Source: Saccharospirillum sp. MSK14-1
GTDB taxonomy: Bacteria; Pseudomonadota; Gammaproteobacteria; Pseudomonadales; Natronospirillaceae
Direction: 5' to 3'
DNA: 64,000 bases
Assembly: GCF_003054965.1 (NCBI RefSeq)
Contig: NZ_MIES01000033.1
Coordinates: 372,001-436,000 of the forward strand
A program made the translations under genes and the position numbers. Each line of letters opens with the position of its first letter. Position 1 is the stretch's first letter. Positions 8,967-16,388 of the stretch are shown here, piece by piece. The notes beneath the pieces were generated by a model. That model was not told where the DNA came from. It made no database searches and saw nothing but the letters and a program-made list of their open reading frames with translations.

Positions 8967-9826
8967 TCGGCGTCCATCAATCCAATGCTGACGGCGGTGT
9001 CTTCAATCGGCGCATAGTCGGCATTGCTGGCGGGAACGAAGCCGGAGCGCGGGAAGGCAGCCAGCAAGGTCGGATCGGTCATGTTCAGCAGCGCTTGTTG
9101 GACTCGGTCGATAAAGCCTTCACCAAAACGGGCGTCGGCATCGCCACGGATGGTCCATTGATAATCCGGGTAAGTGGGGCTTTCCCAAATCACCTGAACG
9201 GCATCGGAATCGATTTCGCCTGCCTCAAAGGCCGCATCCCAGACGGCGTAATTCAATACACCCAGTTCGTAAGCACCGGACTCAACCAAGGCAATGGTGC
9301 GCGAATGGTCGCCGGAAAAACCGACTCGGCTGAACACGTCTTCCGGTGCGCTGCCCAAGGCTTCACGCAGGAAATATTCCGGCATCAGTCGACCGGACGT
9401 GGAGCCTTTGGAACCGAAGGTGAAACTCAGCCCTTGCAGTGAGTCGTCGAGCTCATCCATTGGCGCCAAGCCAGTGCTGCTGTGAGCAATCAGATAACTT
9501 TTAAAAGCGGTGTCTTCAACGCCCTGAGCAATGGCCTGACTGCCCGGCACCAGCCGCCGTGCCTGTACGCCGGTAAGGCCACCAAACCAGGCCAGCTGAA
9601 CCTGATCGTTGCGGAAGGCCGACACGGCGGCGGCGTAACTTTTCACGGGAATGTACTCGACCTCAACGTCGAGTTCGGCTGCCAGGTAGTCAGCGATCTG
9701 ACCAAAGCGTTCGGTCAAGCGACGCTCGTCCTGATCGGGAATGGCGGTGAATACGAAGGTATCAGCCAGGGCAATGTTGGTTGCCAAGCTCAACAACAGT
9801 CCTTGCAAAACGGTGGTGGCACGCAT
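8963..9826 (-). CDS. Periplasmic binding protein, PhnD-like, putative selenate/oxyanion ABC transporter
   Basis: Captures the substrate in the periplasm for the two downstream transporter subunits. The 287-residue product has a cleavable signal peptide ending near ALA-D22, then the PhnD-like fold: FTAIPDQDERRLTERF, VKSYAAAVSAFRNDQVQLAWFGGLTGVQAR, FTFGSKGSTSGRLMPE, VGFSGDHSRTIALVESG and NYAVWDAAF. From memory these signatures match the clade annotated as putative selenate ABC transporter substrate-binding protein, a branch of the phosphonate-binding family; that ligand is a family prediction, not shown here. AAGGA sits 6 bases before ATG 9826. First gene of a coupled three-gene operon. Confidence 0.85.
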   Translation of the reverse strand: MRATTVLQGLLLSLATNIALADTFVFTAIPDQDERRLTERFGQIADYLAAELDVEVEYIPVKSYAAAVSAFRNDQVQLAWFGGLTGVQARRLVPGSQAIAQGVEDTAFKSYLIAHSSTGLAPMDELDDSLQGLSFTFGSKGSTSGRLMPEYFLREALGSAPEDVFSRVGFSGDHSRTIALVESGAYELGVLNYAVWDAAFEAGEIDSDAVQVIWESPTYPDYQWTIRGDADARFGEGFIDRVQQALLNMTDPTLLAAFPRSGFVPASNADYAPIEDTAVSIGLMDAE

Positions 9827-9943
9827 GAAAGATCCTTAGGGTCAGCGAAATGAAGTGATGGAAACGAGCGCGCGAGTATATCAGATTGCCACGATCGGAC
9901 GTCTCTTTGATCTGCAGCAAGACGGTTGTCATCACGACGATCT

Positions 9944-9958
9944 AGATTAAGTTAATCT
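9944..9958. promoter_or_regulatory. Palindrome AGATTAA-G-TTAATCT upstream of lctP
   Basis: A perfect 7+1+7 palindrome 26 bases before the lactate permease ATG, followed at once by a further TTGATTAAA half-site. The position between promoter and start fits a repressor operator. No regulator gene adjoins. Confidence 0.45.
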
Positions 9959-9983
9959 TGATTAAAAACAGGAAGGAACCGAG

Positions 9984-11678
9984 ATGGATATCTTGCTCTA
10001 CGGACTCGCTTTTTTACCCATTTTACTGGCGGGCATATTACTGGTCGGGTTTCATTGGCCCGCCTCGCGTGCCATGCCGGTTGTTTTGGTGGTGGCCATC
10101 GTCATGGCACTGGTCGCCTGGCAGATGCCCGCCATTCGAGTGCTGGCCTCAGTGCTGCAAGGGTTGATGCTGACCGCCGGCATTCTGTGGATTATTTTCG
10201 GTGCGCTGTTTTTATTGAACACCTTAAAGGTCTCTGGTGCGCTAACAGCCATCCGTGCCGGTTTTTCCCACATCAGCCCGGACCGGCGCATACAGGTGAT
10301 CATTGTTGCCTGGCTATTTGGGTGTTTTCTGGAAGGGGCGTCGGGGTTTGGCACCACCGCGGCTATTGCAGCGCCGTTACTGGTTGCCTTGGGATTTCCT
10401 GCCTTGGCGGCGGTGGTCATGGGCATGATGATTCAATCGACCCCGGTTTCCTTCGGCGCGGTTGGAACGCCCATTGTGGTGGGTGTCAGTGGCGGTTTGG
10501 ATAAAGCGGGCATTACCGAATCGCTGTTGGCGTCTGGCAGCAGTTGGCAGGAATTTTACCGATTAATGGTGTCGGAAATTGCGCTCACTCATGGCGTGAT
10601 CGGCACCCTAATGCCATTGCTGATGTGCCTGATGCTGACCCGCTTTTTTGGGGAGAAAAAATCCTGGCGTGATGGTTTGGCTATCGCGCCTTTTGCCCTC
10701 TTCGCGGGCGCTGCCTTTACCTTGCCCTATATGGCCGCGGGTGTATTTCTCGGTCCGGAATTCCCGTCGATGATTGGCGCCTTGGTCGGTCTGGCGATTG
10801 TCGTGCCTGCCGCCCAGCATGGTTTTTTGATGCCCAAAGAGCGTTGGGATTTTGCTCCGGCTGAGCAATGGCCAGCGACATGGCTGGGCACCGTTAAGAT
10901 TGATCTGGATGATTTGACGCACCACAAACCGATGCCGTTATTGTTGGCCTGGGTGCCTTATTTGATGTTGGCGCTGGCCTTGGTGATCACTCGTGCTTTT
11001 GAACCGATCAAGGAATTTTGCATCCGCTTTCTGGCCGTTCATTGGAACAACATTCTGGGTCAGGAAGGCGTCAGTGGTTATATCGAGCCGCTGTACTTGC
11101 CCGGCGGCATCATGGTGCTGGTGGTGTTGGTCACCCTGTTGGTGCAGCGCATTAAGCTCAGTGAGTTGCGTACCGCGTTGGGCGAATCCACTCACACCTT
11201 AATGGGCGCCGGTTTTGTCTTGGTGTTCACCATTCCCATGGTGCGCATTTTGATCAATTCAGGCGTGAATGCTGCTGATTTGCCATCCATGCCACGGGCT
11301 ATGGCCGAGTTGGTTGAGGTTTCCGTCGGCGCTGTCTATCCGTTCTTTACCGCGACCGTCGGTGCCTTAGGCGCCTTTATCGCGGGATCGAATACCTTGT
11401 CGAACCTGATGCTGTCGGATTTCCAATTCAACACCGCGCAACTGCTCGGCGTTTCCGGCGCTATGATGGTGGCGAGCCAAGCAGTGGGCGCAGCGGCAGG
11501 TAATATGATTGCCATTCACAATGTCGTGGCGGCATCTGCCACCGTCGGTTTGTTGGGCCAGGAAGGGCGGACGCTGCGCCTGACGATTCTGCCGACGCTC
11601 TATTATCTGGTGGCAGCGGGATTGATCACCGTGGCCATGGTCTATGGTGTTGGCATACTAGACCCGACCATGTCGTGA
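9984..11678 (+). CDS. lctP: L-lactate permease, LctP family
   Basis: Inner-membrane lactate/glycolate:proton symporter homologue of 564 residues with 12 or more hydrophobic segments. The family hallmark [21 protein letters not shown] occurs around residue 112-132, followed by [16 protein letters not shown] and, near the C-terminus, [14 protein letters not shown] and [21 protein letters not shown] 9984 has AGGAAGGA 7-12 bases upstream. The length fits E. coli LldP and GlcA (about 550-560). No lactate dehydrogenase gene is linked, so the preferred hydroxyacid cannot be named. A palindrome lies directly upstream. Confidence 0.92.
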   Translation: MDILLYGLAFLPILLAGILLVGFHWPASRAMPVVLVVAIVMALVAWQMPAIRVLASVLQGLMLTAGILWIIFGALFLLNTLKVSGALTAIRAGFSHISPDRRIQVIIVAWLFGCFLEGASGFGTTAAIAAPLLVALGFPALAAVVMGMMIQSTPVSFGAVGTPIVVGVSGGLDKAGITESLLASGSSWQEFYRLMVSEIALTHGVIGTLMPLLMCLMLTRFFGEKKSWRDGLAIAPFALFAGAAFTLPYMAAGVFLGPEFPSMIGALVGLAIVVPAAQHGFLMPKERWDFAPAEQWPATWLGTVKIDLDDLTHHKPMPLLLAWVPYLMLALALVITRAFEPIKEFCIRFLAVHWNNILGQEGVSGYIEPLYLPGGIMVLVVLVTLLVQRIKLSELRTALGESTHTLMGAGFVLVFTIPMVRILINSGVNAADLPSMPRAMAELVEVSVGAVYPFFTATVGALGAFIAGSNTLSNLMLSDFQFNTAQLLGVSGAMMVASQAVGAAAGNMIAIHNVVAASATVGLLGQEGRTLRLTILPTLYYLVAAGLITVAMVYGVGILDPTMS

Positions 11679-11760
11679 TCCGGCCGGGGTGTTGAAAAGG
11701 TATTTCTTCGCTATATTGGCAGACTCAGTTTGCAGAACAGCCAAAGGGAAGGAGTGGTTC

Positions 11761-12444
11761 ATGAAGATGACAGCAGTACAGGTTGCCGTTGCATGCCTGG
11801 TGTCAATCGCAGCCATCGGCGGTGCACAAGCGGCGGATTGGACCGCGCAGCCGACGTATGGCTCGGTCAATCTGAGCGCCGGTTTCTTACCGGACCCCCA
11901 TGTGGTGTCTTTAACCGCCGGTGGTGAATACGCGGCCAGCGAGGCTCATCAAAGTTGTTCGGGGTACATCAGTAACGCCCCGGATGTTGATCTGAACTAC
12001 GACGCGGGCAGCCATTCGCTGGCCCTGTATGTCGACTCCCAAGCCGATACCACCCTGGTGGTCTATGACGCCGATGGCAATTGGCATTGCAGCGATGATT
12101 TTGCCAGCGACACCGCGGGCACAAACCCAGGTATTGTGTTGTCGAACCCGTCATCCGGTAATTACAACATCTGGATTGGTACCTACGAAGTGGGCGAATT
12201 CCCACCCGCTCAACTGAAAATTTCTGAAACGCAACCGGTCTGGGAAGCGTCGACCGGTGATGTGCAAAGTGCCTCAGACATTGAATGGGGCGATAACACC
12301 AGCCCCTGGGCAAACGATGGTGAGTGCGACGATCCACGGTTTGCCGGTCCCGGTGCGGCGTCGATGAACAATGTCAGTGATCGCTTTCACGATGCCGACG
12401 ATTGCCGTTCACTCTACCAGAGCGGTGAAATCTACCTGCGCTGA
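11761..12444 (+). CDS. Secreted protein with PPC-like module and C-terminal CDDPRF module, function unknown
   Basis: The 227-residue product begins with a clear signal peptide (MKMTAVQVAVACLVSIAAIGGAQA). Residues ~45-150 (DPHVVSLTAGGEY; LALYVDSQADTTLVVYDADGNWHCSDD; NPGIVLSNPSSGNYNIWIGTY) look like a pre-peptidase C-terminal type beta domain. The last ~45 residues hold a compact motif, WGDNTSPWANDGECDDPRF then HDADDCRSLYQSG, which I recall as a recurrent unnamed module in exported bacterial proteins. Four Cys in the mature protein (two pairs) suggest disulfides. ATG 11761 follows GGAAGGAG; the frame is open to 11689 but the extra residues are not signal-like. Function is not known. Confidence 0.75.
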   Translation: MKMTAVQVAVACLVSIAAIGGAQAADWTAQPTYGSVNLSAGFLPDPHVVSLTAGGEYAASEAHQSCSGYISNAPDVDLNYDAGSHSLALYVDSQADTTLVVYDADGNWHCSDDFASDTAGTNPGIVLSNPSSGNYNIWIGTYEVGEFPPAQLKISETQPVWEASTGDVQSASDIEWGDNTSPWANDGECDDPRFAGPGAASMNNVSDRFHDADDCRSLYQSGEIYLR

Positions 12445-12459
12445 GCGCGCAGGATCCGC

Positions 12460-12843
12460 TTAATTCAGCAGATTCCAACAGAGCGCGATAATGGCGGCCG
12501 CTGTCCACAGGTAGCTGATGACGGCGCCCCAAAAGCGCAATCCTTTCACCGGTTTGATCATGCCCAGCCCATGCATCACCCGTCCCAGCGTAAAGCCGAT
12601 CACCAGAACCGCCAGCAGCCAGTCGGCTGCTAACTGCAATGACAGCGTCAGTACCAGCAAGGCGAATACAGGCGTGTATTCAACGCCATTGGCGTGGGCG
12701 CGAATCGCACGCTGCAATTCGGGCTGGTCACCATCACCGTTAGAGATTTTGAATCGTCGCCGCACCAGCGACACATTCAAGGCAAGTATCAGCAGCAACA
12801 GAGCGTTAGCGGCGACAAACAAACTGAACCAGTAGAAAGACAT
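12460..12843 (-). CDS. MAPEG family membrane protein
   Basis: A 127-residue protein with four hydrophobic segments and the MAPEG pattern: RRRFKISNGDGD in the first loop, then LQRAIRAHANGVEYTPVFALLVL, the family's conserved RAxxNxxEY stretch, and a Gly-Arg-rich HGLGMIKPVKGLRFWG late in the chain. Eukaryotic members conjugate glutathione or act on eicosanoids; bacterial members are mostly uncharacterised membrane glutathione-transferase relatives. ATG 12843 gives the normal family length; an in-frame start further upstream would run into the LysR gene. Lies 55 bases downstream of the LysR gene on the same strand. Confidence 0.85.
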   Translation of the reverse strand: MSFYWFSLFVAANALLLLILALNVSLVRRRFKISNGDGDQPELQRAIRAHANGVEYTPVFALLVLTLSLQLAADWLLAVLVIGFTLGRVMHGLGMIKPVKGLRFWGAVISYLWTAAAIIALCWNLLN

Positions 12844-12898
12844 GGGGACATCCGATGAGTTAACCGCAGGCGATTGTAGAGAAGCGGGTGCGCTCTGG

Positions 12899-13801
12899 CT
12901 AATGGGGATGGCGCAGTTGTTCGATGACATAGCCGGCGAGTGCATCGCTCGCGGGTCCGCGGCCGTCCCGTTTTTCCATCAGAACTTGATAGTCACCCAA
13001 GGCAGGCAACCCGGCGGTTTCGTCAAGAATGCACAGGGGCGCTTTAACCATGTTGCGCGGCAAAGGCGCGACGGCCAGATCGGCCATGACCGCTGCCACT
13101 TGCCCGGCGCAGTTTTCGCTGTTGTAAGCCACGCGATAATCGCGACCGGCGCTGTCGAGGGCATCAACTGCCTTGGTCCGCCAGCAACAACCATGTCGGG
13201 CAAGGGCCACCGGCAACACAGAACGCTGCTGGGCAATGCCACCTTTGCGACCGGCCCAGACCAGTTCTTCAGTATGAACGCGTTCACCGCGGCTTGGGTC
13301 CTGACCGTCGTTGCCTGCGGTCAGCAGAACAATGTCGAGCTCCCCGGCATCGAGCCGGGCCAAGAGGTCGCGGCTGCTGCCAACGATGACATCGACCTGA
13401 ACCGCCGGGTGAGAGCGACCGAACTGTGCCAACACCGCCGGCAGCACTCGGGTACCGACGTCATCCGGCGTGCCAAAGCGGACCTGTCCTTCCAGGCTGG
13501 GCGCCAGGAACTGAGCCACGGCCTCTTCATTCAGCTTAAGCAGGCGCCGCCCAAAGCTGAGTAACACCTCACCTTCCGGCGTCAGTCGAACCTGACGCGC
13601 ATCGCGCACAAAGAGAGCCTTACCCAAGGTTTCTTCCAAACGTTTGATCTGCATGCTCAGTGCGCCGGGGGTGCGAAACACCTGACGCGCGGCGCGAGTG
13701 AAACTGCCCGTTTCAGCAATGGCGACAAAGGTGCGCACCAGATCGCTGTCGAGCAACGGCAGTGGCGTTTGCAGTGATGATGTGCTGCTGGCTTCGGTCA
13801 T
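12899..13801 (-). CDS. LysR-family transcriptional regulator
   Basis: A 300-residue DNA-binding regulator. The N-terminal winged helix-turn-helix is LVRTFVAIAETGSFTRAARQ followed by RTPGALSMQIKRLEETLG (about residues 21-60), then a periplasmic-binding-protein-like effector domain containing VRFGTPDDVGTRVLP and GELDIVLLTA. The effector is unknown. Two matching TTTAG-N5-CTAAA sites at 13804-13818 and 13835-13849 lie immediately before its start, so autoregulation is likely and the divergent DUF1127 gene may share the control. The downstream MAPEG gene may be cotranscribed. Confidence 0.9.
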   Translation of the reverse strand: MTEASSTSSLQTPLPLLDSDLVRTFVAIAETGSFTRAARQVFRTPGALSMQIKRLEETLGKALFVRDARQVRLTPEGEVLLSFGRRLLKLNEEAVAQFLAPSLEGQVRFGTPDDVGTRVLPAVLAQFGRSHPAVQVDVIVGSSRDLLARLDAGELDIVLLTAGNDGQDPSRGERVHTEELVWAGRKGGIAQQRSVLPVALARHGCCWRTKAVDALDSAGRDYRVAYNSENCAGQVAAVMADLAVAPLPRNMVKAPLCILDETAGLPALGDYQVLMEKRDGRGPASDALAGYVIEQLRHPH

Positions 13802-13802
13802 C

Positions 13803-13849
13803 GTTTAGAATTCCTAAACATAGGATATAGTTTTTTTAGTTTGTCTAAA
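13803..13849. promoter_or_regulatory. Two tandem LysR-type operator boxes, TTTAG-N5-CTAAA
   Basis: Box 1 is GTTTAG-AATTC-CTAAAC at 13803-13819; box 2 is TTTAG-TTTGT-CTAAA at 13835-13849. Both fit the T-N11-A inverted-repeat pattern of LysR regulators, and equivalent bases are 31 apart, about three helical turns, placing two dimers on the same face of the DNA between lysR and the divergent gene. Confidence 0.65.
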
Positions 13850-13943
13850 TTCATATGTCAAGCCATTCTGATGCTCGTGGTCGCGACCCACTGGACTGAA
13901 ACCCTGAACCGACCGGCCCCGTGTGCCGGCAAGAGAGGTCGCT

Positions 13944-14210
13944 ATGTCAATGAATTCAGTGTGTAACAGTACGTTGGAACCCCAGGTGGGTCATTTGCAC
14001 CGCCCGGTCTGGTTGGAAAAACTCCAGCGTCGCCTGGTCTGTTGGCAGCGCCGCCGGCGTATGGCCCGCTTGCTGGACTATGACGATCATTTGCTGGAAG
14101 ACATGGGGCATCGCCGCTCCGATTTGCTCGAGGCGCTGGCGTTGCCAATGGATGTTGATGCTCGGGCTTTGTTATCACAGCGTAAAGAGGAGCGTCGTCG
14201 TACCGGCTGA
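13944..14210 (+). CDS. DUF1127 family small basic protein
   Basis: An 88-residue Arg-rich protein. The C-terminal half has the DUF1127 (YjiS-like) signature: RRRRMARLLDYDDHLLEDMGHRRSDLLEAL, in which an Arg-rich helix precedes a LLxxxDHxLxDMGxxRxD core. Alphaproteobacterial members have been tied to RNA turnover and stress; no role is established for this one. ATG 13944 lies 5 bases after GAGAGG; an upstream GTG at 13923 lacks a ribosome site. It is divergent from the LysR gene and shares its operator-bearing intergenic region. Confidence 0.8.
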   Translation: MSMNSVCNSTLEPQVGHLHRPVWLEKLQRRLVCWQRRRRMARLLDYDDHLLEDMGHRRSDLLEALALPMDVDARALLSQRKEERRRTG

Positions 14211-14267
14211 GGTGTAGGCCGCTGGACCACTGTGCGACACTAAGCGCCTTTTTTTGGGAGCTTGTGG

Positions 14268-14921
14268 ATGAAACGTATCCTGATACGCGGCACGTTAAGC
14301 ATTTTGCCCTTGGCAATTACTATTTGGTTGTTCTGGTCGATCGCCGTCACGCTCGACAAAATTGGTAAGGCATTGCTGGGGTTGATCGGCCTTGATTCAC
14401 TCTGGCCGGGTGTGGGGTTGGCGCTGATGGTGGGCATCGTGCTGGCAGTTGGCATGGCGTTGAGCTTTCGTCCTCTCTACTGGATGTTCCGCCAGTTCGA
14501 ACAACAGTTGATGCGCACACCGGTGTTGAAGACCATCTACGGTGCGGTCAAGGATGTGGCAACCTTGATCAATCAGAACGAGAAAGAGCCCGGTCGTCGG
14601 CAAACCGTCCTGGTTAAACAGGGCACCGGTTACACTGTCGGCTTTGTGACCAGCGATCATCTGCCCATGCCGTTGGCCAGAGCCATGCCGGATCAGATCG
14701 AAGACGATCCCTGGGTGCCCGTTCTGATTCAGATCAGCTATCAGGTGGCCGGTTTGACCGTGTTGGCGCGCCGTTCGGAGCTGATTGAAGTGGACTGGAC
14801 GTTCGATGAAGCGCTGGCCTTTATGGTGACCGCTGGCATCAACCGTCCGTCAACGGAACAGTCAGGCGCGATATTCGAAACCGCCACTGCCCAGCAGAAA
14901 GCTAATGGCAGCGCCAATTAA
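14268..14921 (+). CDS. DUF502 family inner-membrane protein
   Basis: A 217-residue protein with two N-terminal transmembrane helices (about residues 3-25 and 45-68) and a soluble remainder. Family features are RGTLSILPLAITIWLFW at the N-terminus, PVLKTIYGAVKDVATLI near residue 88, VLVKQGTGYTVGFVTSDH and a late VDWTFDEALAFMVTAGIN. DUF502 members are conserved but uncharacterised. ATG 14268 follows GGGAG (14256-14260) by 7 bases. Its last 60 bases overlap the 3' end of a small gene on the other strand. Confidence 0.85.
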   Translation: MKRILIRGTLSILPLAITIWLFWSIAVTLDKIGKALLGLIGLDSLWPGVGLALMVGIVLAVGMALSFRPLYWMFRQFEQQLMRTPVLKTIYGAVKDVATLINQNEKEPGRRQTVLVKQGTGYTVGFVTSDHLPMPLARAMPDQIEDDPWVPVLIQISYQVAGLTVLARRSELIEVDWTFDEALAFMVTAGINRPSTEQSGAIFETATAQQKANGSAN

Positions 14922-15041
14922 TGCCAGAATAAACAGTGCTGGAATTGCTGCGATGGCCCACTTGACCATGAAAATGACCATGGACAGAAAGGGCATGCGA
15001 ATGTTGGTGACGGTGACTTCGGTAGGATGACGATCAGACAT
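14862..15041 (-). CDS. Small membrane protein, unknown function
   Basis: A 59-residue protein: a polar N-terminus (MSDRHPTEVTVTNIRMPF) then one or two hydrophobic helices (SMVIFMVKWAIAAIPALFI; LALIGAAISFLLG). GAGGG lies 7 bases before ATG 15041, a good ribosome site. The gene runs antisense through the last 60 bases of the DUF502 gene, an unusual overlap for two coding regions. I recall similar short proteins in other Gammaproteobacteria but cannot name a family. It starts just after the hairpin that ends the bacterioferritin operon. Confidence 0.65.
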   Translation of the reverse strand: MSDRHPTEVTVTNIRMPFLSMVIFMVKWAIAAIPALFILALIGAAISFLLGSGGFEYRA

Positions 15042-15068
15042 CAATAAACCCTCAAGCTGAAAATGAAA

Positions 15069-15097
15069 AAGGCAAGACTGTTTAACAGCCTTGCCTT
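15069..15097 (-). terminator. Terminator of bacterioferritin operon
   Basis: AAGGCAAG (15069-15076) pairs with CTTGCCTT (15090-15097), extended inward by CTGTT/AACAG after one mismatch. Read on the minus strand the hairpin ends in TTTTTCATTTT, so it terminates transcripts from the bfr genes. Confidence 0.8.
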
Positions 15098-15160
15098 AGC
15101 TTTGAACGGATGAGGGTCCGAATGCAATGGCTCTGACCGTCCAGCCAGAGCGGCAGGTTG

Positions 15161-15628
15161 TCACATCTGCGATTGCATGTAGCGTTCCAGACCGATCATT
15201 TTGATCAGTCGCAGTTGCTGCTCCAGGAAGTAAGCGTGATCCATTTCGGTGTCGTCGAGCAGAGTGACCAGCATGTCACGAGTCACGTAATCCTGTTCGG
15301 CTTCGCACAGTTTAATGGTGTCTTTCAGCGCGTCCTTAACCTCAATTTCCAAATCCAGATCGGCTTGCAACATGGCCGGCACGTCTTCGCCGATGCGGAT
15401 CGGTGCACGGGTTTTCATGTCCGGCTTGCCTTCTAAAAACAGCATCCGTTCAATCAGTTTGGTGGCGTGACCGCGTTCGTCATCGAATTCGTGATCGATG
15501 CGTTCGTACAGTTTGTTCAGCCCCCAGTCGCGATACATCTGCGAGTGCAAAAAGTACTGATCCATGGCCGCCAGTTCGTTCGACAGCAGCATGTTCAGAG
15601 CGTCGATGATGTTTGCATTGCCTTTCAT
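15161..15628 (-). CDS. bfr: Bacterioferritin, ferroxidase-type subunit lacking the haem Met
   Basis: Iron-storage cage subunit of 155 residues. Ferroxidase ligands of E. coli Bfr are recognisable: Glu18, Glu51 and His54 (DDERGH), Glu94 region (DLDLEIEV) and the Glu-x-x-His pair in DDTEMDH. The residue aligned with the haem-coordinating Met52 is Arg, so this subunit should oxidise iron but not bind haem by itself. It follows the sister subunit gene by 2 bases, and the two are likely translated together and assemble as a mixed cage. Start ATG 15628 gives the conserved MKGNANII opening. Confidence 0.92.
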   Translation of the reverse strand: MKGNANIIDALNMLLSNELAAMDQYFLHSQMYRDWGLNKLYERIDHEFDDERGHATKLIERMLFLEGKPDMKTRAPIRIGEDVPAMLQADLDLEIEVKDALKDTIKLCEAEQDYVTRDMLVTLLDDTEMDHAYFLEQQLRLIKMIGLERYMQSQM

Positions 15629-15630
15629 GA

Positions 15631-16107
15631 TCAGTCCTCGTCGTTCATCTGCGCTTGCAGGTAGACTTCAATACCCATGGCGCCAATCTGGTATTGCTGA
15701 GTTTCCACCCAGTCCAGGTGTTCTTCTTCGTCTTCAAGCAGTTCCGTCAGCAGATCGCGACTGACGAATTCTTGATTTTGTTCACACACGTCGATGGCTT
15801 CACGCAGTTGCGCGATGGCTTCGATCTGAAAATCATGGTCGGCTTGTAACATCTCTTCAGTGTGTTCACCGATCATCAGCCGATTCAGTTTTTGCAGATT
15901 GGGCAGCCCTTCGAGAAAGAGGATGCGCTCAATCAATTCATCAGCCTGCTTCATGTCTTTAATGGACTTTTTGTAATTGGCTTCGTTGAGCCGTTCCAAG
16001 CCCCAGTTTTTGTACATGCGAGCATGCAGGAAGTAGTGGTTGATCGCCGTCAGTTCGGTGGTCAACACCTTATTCAGTTGTTCAATGATGCGGCTATCGC
16101 CTTTCAC
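15631..16107 (-). CDS. bfr: Bacterioferritin, haem-binding subunit with degenerate ferroxidase site
   Basis: A 158-residue bacterioferritin subunit, the same length as E. coli Bfr. Haem ligand Met52 is present (SIKDMKQAD), but ferroxidase positions have changed: Glu51 to Asp, His54 to Gln, and Glu94 to Gln (DHDFQIEA), while Glu18 and the EEEH pair remain. It therefore complements the partner gene. I chose GTG 16107, which yields (V/M)KGDSRII and has GGAGG 8 bases upstream; an ATG at 16143 would add 12 non-family residues. A TATAAT on the minus strand at 16147-16142 is a plausible -10 element. Confidence 0.92.
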   Translation of the reverse strand: MKGDSRIIEQLNKVLTTELTAINHYFLHARMYKNWGLERLNEANYKKSIKDMKQADELIERILFLEGLPNLQKLNRLMIGEHTEEMLQADHDFQIEAIAQLREAIDVCEQNQEFVSRDLLTELLEDEEEHLDWVETQQYQIGAMGIEVYLQAQMNDED

Positions 16108-16141
16108 GGGCGTCGCCTCCGGTTGGTATGAAGTTGCGCGC

Positions 16142-16147
16142 ATTATA
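16142..16147 (-). promoter_or_regulatory. Candidate -10 box of bacterioferritin operon
   Basis: TATAAT on the minus strand, 35 bases before the GTG start of the first bfr gene. No convincing -35 hexamer is seen at the normal distance, so an activator or a weak promoter is possible. Confidence 0.35.
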
Positions 16148-16388
16148 GCGGTGTCGACCGGCGTTTTGTTGCGACACAGGTGGAAAAGTTTTTACATTTT
16201 GTTACAGATGCGAGGTATTGTCTGTTGCGAAGAGAAACGAGGTCGGTTCGCAATACGCTTCGCCACCCATTGTCGTTTGCATTGTGGGACACTCTGCGGT
16301 CGGTGACAGGCGTTATCGAACGCTATAGGTTGGGATAAAACGGGCCTTTAGGCTGCTGGACCGGAAGTGGAAATGAAGGGACTTTTTG

